Positions 45,881-57,933 of a DNA stretch of 64,000 nucleotides are shown in pieces; position 1 is the first letter of the stretch; every line of letters starts with the position of its first letter. The translations under genes and the position numbers were made by a program. The notes under the pieces are model-generated. The model saw nothing but the letters and a program-made list of their open reading frames with translations. It was not told the origin of the DNA and made no database searches. The stretch comes from Paramecium sonneborni (taxonomy: Eukaryota > Ciliophora > Oligohymenophorea > Peniculida > Parameciidae). The stretch lies in assembly GCA_905182985.1 (NCBI GenBank), contig CAJJDN010000102.1, positions 203,235 to 267,234 of the forward strand. The letters are read 5' to 3'.

Positions 45881-46128
45881 NNNNNNNNNNNNNNNNNNNN
45901 NNNNNNNNNNNNNNNNNNNNNNNNNNNNNNNNNNNNNNNNNNNNNNNNNNNNNNNNNNNNNNNNNNNNNNNNNNNNNNNNNNNNNNNNNNNNNNNNNNNN
46001 NNNNNNNNNNNNNNNNNNNNNNNNNNNNNNNNNNNNNNNNNNNNNNNNNNNNNNNNNNNNNNNNNNNNNNNNNNNNNNNNNNNNNNNNNNNNNNNNNNNN
46101 NNNNNNNNNNNNNNNNNNNNNNNNNNNN
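45881..46128. other. Assembly gap (248 n)
   Basis: Run of unknown bases between repeat copies 2 and 3. A further single n is at 44809. Any ORF spanning this run is meaningless. Confidence 0.99.
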
Positions 46129-46860
46129 CCCATGTCATGATTATTTTATCGCTATCTTCTATCTGCTGCATTTTAACCAAAATAAGTTACTGCTTATTCC
46201 TAATTATCTTAATTATGATTTTATTTTCGTTGGTACCATCAATTTACGGGCTTCTGCCATCAATCTTTATTTTGTTTCATTTTGTTTCATTTTCTTCTTA
46301 TTATTTTTATTATCTATCAACATTTTCTTTTGTATATGAAATAAATGGTAAAGATTCCTATTATTTATTTATTACTGTAGGTAGGTGCTCGAGTACTCAA
46401 TTGAGATATTTAACTTAAATTATCTGCTACTCTCTTTATCTTTCTTATTATTATAAATTCATATTTAGTTTAGTATATATATATATTTGTTTCAAGCATT
46501 TATTATTAAATTTTAGAATTATCTAATCCCCTCAATTCTATTGTCAATATACACACTTTCCCGCAATCGATCGATAGTATTCCTTAATTTATTCCTACAG
46601 ATCATAATAAATATTGCTAATTTCTTAACCAATTTTATTAGATATATTAATTACATGATCTTTTTATCAATATTTTATTTAAATTCATATTAATTTGAAT
46701 ATAATTGTTTGATTCAATCACTTCAATGCCATCATATTTCATAACTAATAAATGATTAAATTAATTTCTTTATTGATTCAATAAGCTCATATAATTTAAT
46801 CTAAATCTGTTTTAAAAATTTAATATAATTATCATAGTAGCCTGATAACCCAAATACAAT
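46129..46860. repeat. Tandem repeat, copy 3 (partial, IES-less)
   Basis: Matches 45084-45880 at offset 1045 up to 46747, then at offset 980 after loss of the 65-bp TA-bounded segment. It runs through CAAATACAAT into unique sequence at 46861, so this copy is the one continuous with the right-hand scaffold. The TA at 46746-46747 is the precise junction expected after IES excision. Confidence 0.88.
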
Positions 46861-47040
46861 TAGATTAAAAGTAATTTTTTATACAATATTACTAGTAAAT
46901 AAAAAAGATGTAGTAAATTAAATGAAATAGATCACAATTAAATTGGTACACGTTTAAATAGATTACAATAACAAACCTGTCGTTTGTGGAACATTTGAAT
47001 TTTTATATAACTATGATATATAAAATAATTATAAATATAA

Positions 47041-47587
47041 TCAAGATTGTTGTTAGTTTTCTTGCTAAAGATCATGCCCTTCACTTTACATTGTCTTACT
47101 CTTTTATAATCGTGTTGGTTAGATGATAGAAAGTTTCTTCTTTTCTTCCTACACAATTGATTTAACTCTAGATCCTCTTCTCTTTTCATCTATCTTAATA
47201 AATCTATCTACTCTTTTGAATTATACCCAAGCCTTTCCTTCCATCAGCTCATCTAACTTTTTTTATCATAATTAATACATACTTCTATATTTATTTCTTC
47301 TTCTGAGTATCCATTCTCTTTTACTATTTCCCAAAATGCCATCCACTCTTCCTCTGTTATATCACCGCTCTTATCAAAATCTACTGCTTCAAATAAAGCT
47401 TCACTGTTTAATTTCGCAAAGTTTGACTTCCTTATATTTCTTATTTAAATTCTTACCAAAATTGTTCAGTTCCTTCCTTATCTATTGTTCCATTCCCTTT
47501 TATGTCTAATTTCTTAAATATTTCACTTGCTTTCTCTCGAAGTCTTAAACTTAAAGGCTCATTTATTTTTCCACTAGTGCAACCCAT
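47041..47587 (-). CDS. Small EF-hand calcium-binding protein with myristoylation-type N-terminus
   Basis: 164 aa with two 26-nt introns (GTAAGAATT...TATAAG and GTATGTATT...AAAAAG). Starts MGCTSGKINEP, a typical N-myristoylation (G2) and palmitoylation (C3) signal, so it is probably membrane-bound. Two EF-hand-like loops: LDIKGNGTIDKEG (residue choice partly degenerate) and VDFDKSGDITEEEW, the second with a complete D-x-D-x-S/G-x-I-x-x-x-E loop. The C-terminus is basic and Gln-rich without enzyme domain. Likely a calcium sensor adaptor, possibly ciliary or cortical (inference). Confidence 0.85.
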
Positions 47588-50062
47588 TTTTGATTATTTT
47601 ATATGTATTATAAAGAACTAATCAATACACTTTCATTTAGATTCAAGAATAAATTCAATTTTAAATTCTCCAATAACTTAAACAACATCAAACATTAATA
47701 TTAAATTCATTAACAAACTTTATGTGATGAAACAAAACCTATTTATATACATCACTAAATTGTTTTGTTCAAATTAAACATACTTATAATTATTATAACA
47801 TAATGAAATTATGTTATACTTCTTTTGGAAATCTATTTTAATTATTTACAAAATCAAAAAAAGATCTAATCATATCTCTAAAGAAAAAAACATTTTCCAA
47901 ATAAAAAAAGGAAGAAGTAATATTCATTTTAAGTTATTAAGAAAATGAGCAAAATAATGATTACTTACTACTTAATACTATTTATCCAGATTTTAAATAA
48001 TATAATTTGTAATTAGTTTATAAATGAATTTTAAACAAAGCAAAATTGTTAATTTCAAAGTTTCAAAACAATTTTATTAGCTCTCATTACAATACTCAAT
48101 TCATACAAGAACAATGATATTAGAAACAATTAAAAATATAAAATTGTTTGAAGAATTAATTAAGGAAAACAAAAATGTAAAATATTCAAATTGATGATAA
48201 ATTTAATTAAAAAGAAAATATTTTAAATTAGAGATAAAACACAGAGTATGTATTTAAAATACTTATAAAATATAAAAATGGTATCAATACTTATGAATTA
48301 TGGAAAAATTAAATTATCTTAACAAAAAAAAAATTAAGAAATTTTTAAGATTTGAAACTTCAAAAGAAATCTGAAAATTTTTAGATAACAGGAATGAAAA
48401 TTAAATAAAAATTTTTAGAAAACTATAAATGAATTAGTTTTTTCACTATTTTTTGAAAAATTTGAATTAATTAAGTTATTGATTAATTATCGAAAAAATA
48501 ATTATATTTTTTCACCTTTTTGAATAAAACATATTCATTACTTTAAATAAAATACTACAAAAAAAAGTAACTCTCTCATTTATTTAAAATTTTAAAGTAT
48601 GAAATGAAAAGAATCAATAGCTTCTTTTTGATGAATGATGAAATGATGTAAGAAACACTTTTTTATTGTTATATTTTACTAATCGAAAATATTTTTATAT
48701 AAGATTGAATTAATGCTAAATATATAAATATTTGAAAAAAAACAAAATTCATAGAGATTTGGTTTACTTTATTATATGTTCTAATTTGAATTTTTAAATA
48801 ATGTTTATTCTCTATTTTCTATAATTAATAAAGAGTTGGTCATGTTAAATATTATATTCTGAAATAGTTCTATCATCATATAATGATTTTCCTGCAAATA
48901 TAAATTTTATTAATTTGAAGGGATATCATTAGTGTTTTCTATTTTGCTCTTGATTATCTAGATAGTGTCTGAAGGTTGTACATTAACTTTTATAGTTTTC
49001 AGGTAATGGTTTTCAGTTGTTCATCAATCTACCTTCCATAATTGATGGATTTATGCAATATAACAAATTCTAAATTTATATTATTATCTTCTAATTGATG
49101 TTCTTCAAAAATCAACCTTTATTAATCTTTAGAATTCCCTAATCTATTGTATCTGTGGTAAAACTTTAGTACGATTATTTTACCAGTCAAGATTTTAATA
49201 AAAATTTAGATATTTAAATATATATAAAGATACAAAATATTTATTAAAAATAATGTGAACTAATAAAAATTTATAACATTTGTTAATAGAAAAATTAATT
49301 GAATTTTACATTAGATATGTTTATAATATTATTGTATTCATGATTAAATATTATTAAAAAAATAGGTTAAAAGAAAGTCAAATATTTTTTAATATATTAA
49401 TTTAAAAATCAATAAAAGATTTCAGATATTGAAAGAATAATCTGCAAAAGTCTCTATATAAAGTTTTGAAATAAGATGAATGAGTAATTTACGACAAAGA
49501 TTCAAGTTATTTTGAAGTTAACAAAAGTTCAAATCAACTTCAGACAGTATTTATAATGCATATAACTTGAAAAAATTCTTTCAGTTGAAAAATTTTAAAT
49601 CCCCATTAAGTCTCTATATCTCAAAATTAAGTAGATTATTTTAAAAGTAGTATTCTTCTAATGAACTAGAATATTCTATATCAAAAAAAACTTTTTAATA
49701 CATTCATATTTGCACTTAATGGATTTAAAGTAATCATAATAATTTGTTCTATTTAACTTTTTATCTATATAAAAACATAATAAAATAATATTAGCAAAAT
49801 TATTAATAAAATAATGCTATTTTAAAATAATGAATTTTCCTAGAATTTTAAAATAAGTAAATATTTGTGATAATAATTAAAGTTTGAATATTTATTTTTG
49901 TTATTAATTTTAATATATATAATTTTAATTATTTAGTGATTTTTTTTTAATGTATTGGTTATAATTATGATTTGAGATAAGAATGATTTAATTGGAATGA
50001 TAATATATAAATACTAAAGAAATATATAATAAAATTTTACAATGTAAATAAACAATAATAAA
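47588..50062. other. Gene-poor AT-rich region, 2.5 kb
   Basis: Longest stretch without a convincing gene. The best candidates are two short open segments on the plus strand at 48024-48194 (MNFKQSKIVNFKVSKQFY ... LFEELIKENK) and 48175-48429 (KILIKYKNGINTYELWKN), which might be exons of one small gene but cannot be joined cleanly. The remainder has dense TGA in all frames, long A and T runs, and no repeat or RNA gene I recognise. Confidence 0.4.
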
Positions 50063-50628
50063 TCATTATTAATAAAGAGAAATTCTTTGATTCTAATTTT
50101 ATATAATAATAATACCAATTATTGAATTTGATTTGCTTATTATTTAATAAGATTTTCTCCTGATTGAATAGCTTATTATTTTTGCTTTTTTTCCTCAATA
50201 ATTTATAACATTAATTAGGAGATCTTGTTTTAATTTGAATTTTTAGTATTTTGATGATGTAAAATTTCTTAAATTATGTTTTCAATATTGTGCATCTTAT
50301 CTCTGACATCAAGTAAAACAACTTCATTTTAGTTATTTAAAGAATTCTGTTAAATCTCTTTGAAAATTTATATGCATTCATTTAGTATAAAATGAATGTC
50401 TTAAGGATCAGAATGAGTTCTAACAGAGAATTAACTCTTGTGATGAGGTTAGTAAGGTGAATTTAATTTAGTGGATGCAGAATTTTTGCTACCAGAGGAA
50501 GCACATTTACTCTTAATTTAGATAAATGTTTGAGATTTAGTCAATTTTGGCGTGAAAGTACATGAAGCATTTATCTAAATTTCTGAAAATGATCCAAAGG
50601 ATGGCCTTACTTTTCTAATTGCTTTCAT
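50063..50628 (-). CDS. Coiled-coil protein, 180 aa, unrecognised
   Basis: One 23-nt intron just before the end (GTATTATTATTATATAAAATTAG) gives 181 codons from MKAIRKVRPSFGSFSEIQ to LYQQ and TGA 50063-50065. N-terminal half Ser/Thr/Lys-rich and disordered; C-terminal half a coiled coil (LLDVRDKMHNIENIIQEI, LMLQIIEEKKQKQQAIQS). No family recognised; likely structural. Confidence 0.7.
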
Positions 50629-50909
50629 ATCAAATTTATTTATGATTACTGATATTATTTTTTTTTACTTTTAAAACCAAATTTATACTAATTAAATATT
50701 CATTACATGAAGTTAGTTAATACTTTGTAGGAAATCAATTAATAATATAAATATGTTTTGAAGTGAAATAAATCTACTTGGAATTACAATCAGAATTGAA
50801 ATTGCAAATTTGCATTAAAGACATTCAAAATATAAAATCTTTATTTAATGGGGAAAAATAGTTAGAAAAAAAACTTAAATCGCATTTTTATAAATACACA
50901 TTGATAAAT

Positions 50910-51981
50910 TCAAATCAAGAATTTGAGCCAATTTTAATAGAAAAAATTGTTAAACAGTAATATGACTATCACAATAGATCCCCCTGAGAAAAGAATAATA
51001 AATTAATAGTAATGGTAGCTTAAGGCTTGATATAGTGTAATATTGAAAAGATTATAATAAGTAGTTATGGCTAGTAATATCATTATAATTGTTTAGACAA
51101 TTAAGGAAATAATTTATGATTTGATGAATCTCTTTTTTCTAATAACACTATTTTTTGGTAATTGTTTGAAAGTATATACTAAAGTAGCTATAAGAGCAAC
51201 AGGTGATAAAATATAGGAATTATAAAGCAAAGAGAGACCCAATCCATATAAAGGATAGAAAAATAGCATTAAGAAGTATTACAGCCAGCCTAAGTTATTA
51301 AATGTATTAGCAATATTGAAAAAGATCAATGAGATGTAGACTAATATTCTAATAAAGCAAATAAAGTCATTATGGACTTTATCATTTAATTAATTATTAC
51401 ATCTCCAACAATAATAAAAATTACATTTTTTACACGTCATATGACTACATCCTCCATTTTTCAATATTTTAGAATCACATTTTGGACATTCTTAAGTTGA
51501 TATGAATTCAAACACAGAAGATAATATATCACTCTTAGTATCTTTGATTTTTAATAAAAATAATTTATCATATGACAAATATTGTTTATCAAGCCAAATA
51601 AAATCTAAGTATATCAACTATTTATTTACTGCATTGATGACAAGAGAATTCTTTATTACATCTATTCTTTGGAAGAAATGCATAATAATTGCATTTATTA
51701 TTTGGACAAGCTCTAATGTCTTGAGTTTGTTGAAAATAATTCTTTAACATTATTTCCATATACTTTTCATCTATTTGTTTATTTGTTATTGATTTTTGAA
51801 AGTTTTCAAGTGTAATTATTTATTTGCATTTATAGTTTAAACAAGATATTGAATCTACTTTCTATTTTAAATTGATTTTCTCTTCAATCCAATTAAGAAC
51901 ACAATCATAACAGAATAAACATTTACAATTTTTACTTGTAAATAGTTAACAATCTTCACTCAAACAAACTGAACAATTCAT
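50910..51981 (-). CDS. RBR (RING-IBR-RING) E3 ubiquitin ligase with C-terminal membrane segments
   Basis: 348 aa with one 25-nt intron near 51580. RING1 at residues 3-30 (NCSVCLSED, CKCLFCYDCV), IBR in the middle (ACPNNKCNYY, CNKEFSCHQC), and RING2/Rcat at ~154-185 (ECPKCDSKILKNGGCSHMTC, KKCNFYYCWRC). The Cys of NGGCSHM is the position that carries ubiquitin as a thioester in parkin/HHARI-type ligases and is present. After it come three to four membrane spans (ILVYISLIFFNIANTF, FLMLFFYPLYGLGLSL, SLIVQTIIMILLAITTYY, FIILFSGGSIVIVILLF), as in membrane-anchored RNF144/RNF19-type proteins. Predicted membrane-bound E3 ligase of ER or endosomes (location is inference). Confidence 0.92.
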
Positions 51982-52095
51982 TTTTTTTAATTTCTGTAAT
52001 ATTTGTATTTGTTTCATTATTATATAAACATATATATATCTGATCAATTTTGATAATAAAAATTAAAAAATTAATTCAATAACTTTTTACTAAAA

Positions 52096-52713
52096 ATGGA
52101 TAGTCTAGTTAAAGAAAGAAATAAATCGGATATAGTGATACTAAAAAACTTTGAAGTTTAATCCTAAATCAAATCTTCAATCTGTTAGTCTAAATTATAA
52201 TAGTCAATCTAAAACATAAAATAATTGACAAAGCCAATAGCATTACATGTAGAATCTTAAATTTAACCATTACATAAACCAGAATTGGAAACCCCAATTA
52301 AAAAGTCTCAACATTAAAAATTAAGTTCAGATGGACATTCTACTTAAACAAAAGGAAGTTAAGTAAAAAATCAATTTGATTTTACTTAAAATTCAGTCTA
52401 AAATAAATATGATATAAGTTATTCTTATAGAAAGAAGGATAGTTAAATTATTAAAGAAACTGATTACTAAAGAATCTTTGTATTATACCATCATTCTTCA
52501 ATAGTATAGATGATAAATACATTTGAAGAATGCTTTAATCTATTGATAGAAAATAGTGGTGCACATTTATTAAGAATACCTACTAATTTAATTTTAGAGA
52601 TTTTGAGAGAAAGAGAGGAATTGTAACATTAATGTATTATGCTCAAAAGAAAATTGTATTAGATAGATAGAATAAAAGAATAATAAGAAAGATCTGAATT
52701 ATAGAATGAATGA
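52096..52713 (+). CDS. Gln/Ser-rich protein with helical C-terminus, unrecognised
   Basis: 205 aa, single exon (206 codons). First ~130 residues are low-complexity Gln/Ser/Lys; the last ~75 form a helical unit (IFVLYHHSSIVQMINTFE, NLLIENSGAHLLRIPTNL, ILEILREREELQHQC). Stops 28 bp before the most likely start of the tubulin acetyltransferase on the same strand. No family recognised. Confidence 0.65.
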
Positions 52714-52741
52714 CTATATATAAATTTATAATATTAGTTAA

Positions 52742-53624
<883 letters not shown>

Positions 53625-53667
53625 CAAAAATTATACTATTTAGAACATTTATATTTGTATATAAATT

Positions 53668-54444
53668 TCATGCAAATTTTTCTGATGCTATTTCAACTAA
53701 TTCTTCAAATGTTAATTCCTTGTTCTTTTAAACAAATTTCTCATAATTTCTGGGTGATCCTTCAAATATTTCTGATAATCTTAAAGTTTTGTTTAAAATA
53801 TCTTCATCTTCCAAACTTGGAGGCTTCTTTATTTAACTTTATTGTTATTGTTATTATTATTATTATTATTGTTATTATTATACATTTCCAAAATAATCTT
53901 ATTTTTTTTTCATAAAAACATCTTTTAGAGCTATAATTGTGCTTTTTGATTTATTGATAGAACTATTTAAAATACGCTTCACTTTCATTATATTTTTTTT
54001 AAAAAAATTTTCTAAGTACTACACTTATTCTGGTTTAGAAATCATTATTAATGGATGTAGTTTACTATGTTCAATGCTGCAATTCTAACATAAATCAACA
54101 TCTTCACAGACAACACATCTGAATCTAATATTTATAATTGGAGATTATTAGCAAACAGAACATACTGTATTTGGATGAAGCACTTATTGTTTTTCGAATT
54201 CTTTAAGACTAATCTTTATAACTTAAGAATTAATCTTTTTTAAATTGTTTAATTTTTGATCATTATCAATTACAAAACTATCACCTTCTGTATTCACATA
54301 TACAAAGTAAAGTTCTTATGTTAACTATTTACCTAGTTTGTTTTCGGTAAATTGTATAAGCTATTGATAATTAATATCTGAAAAGTTTCCTTTGTATAGA
54401 AAAGATTAATTCATGCATGGAATTGATAATTTAAGATGTTTCAT
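53668..54444 (-). CDS. PB1-ZZ zinc-finger protein with polyglutamine tract
   Basis: 258 aa, single exon (259 codons). N-terminal ~85 residues look like a PB1/ubiquitin-like fold (KLSIPCMNQSF ... VNTEGDSFVIDNDQKL). Then a ZZ-type zinc finger: HPNTVCSVCQQSP, RCVVCEDVDLCQNC, EHSKLHPLIMI, with the C-x2-C...C-x2-C...C-x2-C...H pattern. A tract of about 13 Gln encoded by CAA/TAA follows near residue 195, then a short acidic helical C-terminus (FEGSPRNYEKFVQKNKE). PB1 plus ZZ is the front half of p62/SQSTM1 and NBR1, cargo receptors in selective autophagy; no LIR or UBA is clear, so the role is tentative. Confidence 0.75.
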
Positions 54445-55362
54445 ATTATAAATTTAATATTATATTAAGTCATTTCTATTGATTCCTATTTAAATCATTT
54501 ATTTGAAACAGATGTCAATCTTAGAACAATTATAATAACTCTAAAATTATAAATATTATAAAAAATTCTAAATAGATTTTTTTTAAATGTATGATTCAAT
54601 CAATTAGATTAATAATATAAATTATGATATTTTTTTAATTTACATTTTTTATATTATCTATATTGAATATTAATTGTAATTTAATAACTAAATAAAATTA
54701 TACGTCTCAATTTTTGTGTGTTTGTAATAAATTAGAATTAAGAGCTTTTTAATCAAATGAGAAATCTGCAATTGCAAAATATCTGCAACTAAACCTTTTT
54801 TTATAGAAAACCATTAAAATCTCTTGAAATCAGTTTTATTTTTGAATTAATATAGTATTTACTATCCAAGTTGTAATTTAAGAATATTAATAGTTTATTC
54901 TTAGTGAAACAGACATAACAGCCACTATCATTTAGGATAATGTAAAAATGGCAATAGCTTTAAATTCGTGTAATTATTTTGAAATTTAAGAATCAAAATG
55001 CAAAAGTTAAAGATTTTACTTACAATTAATTTAGATTAATAGAAATTGAAAGTTTTGAAAATTTGATAAAAAATACATGATTGAGATAAGAATTAAGTAT
55101 ATATTATAGATTGAATAGTTTAAGATGTAGAAAATAAGTTGTTTTTCTGAAAAGTGATATAAGAATATAAAAAGTCTTGTTTATATTGATTAAATATTTG
55201 GAGAATTTATTATAAATTATAAAATCTTAAATTATAATTAATTTACCCAAGGAATTAGTAATCAATCTAATAAGTATGATTATTAAAATGACATAATCAA
55301 ATTGTGGTATTTAATTCTGGTAAGTATTTTATGGTTAAAAGATAATATAAATATCTAAATAT
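54445..55362. other. AT-rich spacer
   Basis: About 920 bp between divergent genes; only very short open frames, none supported. Confidence 0.45.
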
Positions 55363-57368
55363 ATGAATAGAATAATTTGTGTTATATCTTTTGCATGTCT
55401 TGCAATGACACAAGAACAAAATGAAAGTTAATCTAATAGATCATTTTTAGATTATAATTAAAAAGAAGTAGAATAGAGTAAGATTATATTTAGATTGTAT
55501 TAGATTACGAAATGATACTAGCAGAAGTAAATGAAGATAGACACAGAGTATTTTACTTTCATAAATGGAGTAATTTCATAGTTTGGGGAATCTTAGTTGA
55601 TATAGGTTTGTTAGCTAATCGATATGGAATATTCTTAAAATAAAGATTAAATTTACATAGTATCATAATGGGTATGTGTGTATTGCCAACAATGATTGCT
55701 GATATTTTAATGAGTTTGATTTGGAATCCACCATAATTCCATGGAAAAGAGAATCTAGCTTATTGGCATGCACCTATTGGATTTGCATTTCTAGGTCTAA
55801 TGGGTTTATAAAGTATTGGAGGGTTAATATTAAAATTTTGTATTGAAAACAAGAAAACTTAGAGAACAATTAAGATTTAATAATTATTTCATATCTATTT
55901 AGGTTATTTAATGTATTTGATTGGTAAAGTGGAATGTGGACTTGGATTCTATGAAGTATATAGTCACTTTGTTTAAGATGGAAAATGGAATTTGATTGGA
56001 TTTTGGATTACTTATATCTTAGTATTCTTTTGGAGAGTTTTTCTAGAATTCTTCTATTAAAATGGAACACTCTTTTCTTTTATCTTTCGAATTTAAGATA
56101 AGTAATGTTGTTAACCTAAAACTATTCAAGATGCTTTATTTGTATAACATCTTATATAAAATGGTAATATCTATATTTTATTTTTAGATCTTTAAAGTAT
56201 TTAGAATGATTATAAAGATTAAATGTGGTTTATATTTAATAATGATATTGTTAATCTTACAGGGTTTATTCATCCAGGTGGATAATATATATGGGAAAAA
56301 ACAAAAGGAAGAGAAATTTCTAGATTTATATATGGAGGTCAAGGTTTAGAAGATGGAAGTTGTCCAGTATATAAACATTCAGTAAAAGCCATTTAAATGA
56401 TCAAATAGAATACCATTGGAAGAATTAATAACATCAATTTTGTTATATAAAATAACAGCGTTTTATAATATAATACAAATTTATGGAAACTAATTACAAT
56501 TAATTAAATATCATAAAAAATTAGTTATTTTGGTTTTGATAATGAGTTTAGAAAAATTTCATCATAATTAACAAATTATAATTAATTTGGAAGGTATTAT
56601 CAATTAAAAGTATAATCCAACTCTCTAATACATATAAGATAATACACTTGTATTATGAGTATGGCTCCTGAAAATATTTAATATAGAAAATAATTAATAA
56701 ATTTCATAGATACCCAATTATATACTAAAGAAGGTTTGGAATATATTTAATAATAACCAAAGTATTTAAATGAATTACCTTTAATAATCAAAAAATATGA
56801 TTCCAAAAATGGATTTTCATAATATATTCATTAAAATTAGTATGAATAATATGAAATTACAGGTCCATTTGGACCTTCATTATGTTTACCAAAATAAGGC
56901 AAAATTGTAATAATATGTGGAGGAACAGGAATCTTACCATTTTTAGATTTATTAGATTTTCTTTTATAATCTGTAATTTATTAAATAGTCGAAAAAAGAC
57001 TTGGAAAGGATCTTGCGAATAAACTCAATCCATATGAATCTGAATTCCATACTAATTTGCATATTACACTTGTATTAGCAGCTAACAATAAATCAGAATT
57101 AATAGGTTCTAATATTTATTTTCCATTAATACACTTATAAAAACTATTATCATAATAATGTTTTAAGATGATACTCAAAATTAAAGAATGGACAGATGAC
57201 GTATGTTGTGTAAATGAAAGATTTAATAAGGTCTTTTTCTAAAAACATATTGGATTTATTTCATAATATCATAAATTCTATATTTGTGGACCTCCCTCTA
57301 TGAATAAGACAATACCCAACATTTTAAAAGATTTAGGAGTACAAGAATAAAATTTACATTTTGTTTGA
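55363..57368 (+). CDS. Cytochrome b561 / cytochrome b5 / FAD-NAD reductase fusion
   Basis: 651 aa with introns of 26 nt (near 55470) and 24 nt (56164-56187). A signal-like N-terminus (MNRIICVISFACLA) precedes a b561-type membrane core of five to six spans (VFYFHKWSNFIVWGILVD; IIMGMCVLPTMIADILMS; WHAPIGFAFLGLMGLQS; LFHIYLGYLMYLIGKV) with spaced histidines for heme. Next is a cytochrome b5 domain (WFIFNNDIVNLTGFIHPGG), then an FNR-like module: SMAPENIQYR, GPFGPSLCL, NAD site IVIICGGTGILPFLDLL and CGPPSMNK near the end. Electrons would run NAD(P)H-FAD-b5 heme-b561 heme across a membrane, as in ferric or ascorbate reductases (inference). The three-module order in one chain is unusual. Confidence 0.85.
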
Positions 57369-57933
57369 ATTATTTATCAATTCTTACAAATTATATAAAT
57401 ATATATTAATATAAAAATTATATTAAATATTATATATTTATTCTAATTTAAAAATTAAATGTGGTTATATAGAGTTTGAATAAAACATCAATTTAATATC
57501 AAAAAAGGAATCATCTTTTCTTGATTGGTTATATTCAATTAGAATTTAGTAGATAATTATAAGTTTTTTGTAAATTTATTAATAATCATAAATAAATTTC
57601 AATAAATACTGCTCAGTAAGGGGATTTAAAAACCATGCCTATTGTTATCACGGATACAAATGATAAGGAAGCAGCAATTAATTTTTTCATCTTTCTTTCT
57701 CTAAAAATTTATAAAATAAAAAATATTAATTCGATTCACATAAACATTTATTTATAATATTAAATTTCTCGTTACTATTTCAATTATTTTATACACAACA
57801 TATTTTTATTGGATATTATAAATGTAATTTAATTGAAGAAAACTAAGTTCACAACAAATTTACTACAATTCATTATTTTTTTTGAAATAATATTATTTTT
57901 TCTTGATTATTATTATATATGATAAAACAGATC
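57369..57933. other. Spacer with a small higher-complexity island
   Basis: About 560 bp between convergent genes. Mostly AT-rich, but 57610-57690 has a clearly richer composition and holds the micro-ORF listed next. I see no snRNA or snoRNA signature strong enough to call; a 6-bp hairpin (TTATCA/TGATAA) lies inside the island. Confidence 0.4.
57613..57690 (-). CDS. Candidate 25-residue membrane micropeptide
   Basis: Minus-strand ATG to TGA: MKKLIAASLSFVSVITIG then MVFKSPY. A basic start, a ~17-residue hydrophobic core and a short polar end make a textbook signal peptide or single-span anchor, and the base composition here is much less AT-biased than the surroundings. It could instead be exon 1 of a longer gene: a 25-nt GTTTTT...GAGCAG intron would open the frame further. 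Very short, so only tentative. Confidence 0.35.
   Translation of the reverse strand: MKKLIAASLSFVSVITIGMVFKSPY

Noticed and set aside
45821..46180. Minus-strand ORFs running through the n stretch
   Set aside because: They consist mostly of unknown bases and carry no information.
44020..46418. Three identical 93-aa plus-strand ORFs (start MIILSLSSICC) at 44020, 45092 and 46137
   Set aside because: They are standard-code shadows antisense to the PRPF4-like fragment and recur only because the region is repeated.
51027..51400. Plus-strand open frame (VVMASNIIIIVQTIKEII...) that looked like a membrane protein
   Set aside because: It is antisense to the membrane spans of the RBR ligase, whose RING and IBR motifs fix the coding strand.
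53835..53880. TTATTATTG trinucleotide microsatellite as a noncoding repeat
   Set aside because: It lies in frame in the PB1-ZZ gene and encodes a polyglutamine tract with CAA/TAA codons.
57600..57690. Small nuclear or C/D-box nucleolar RNA in the composition island
   Set aside because: Box-like motifs (GTGATAA, CTGA) are weak, no terminal stem pairs, and a signal-peptide-like micro-ORF explains the composition better.
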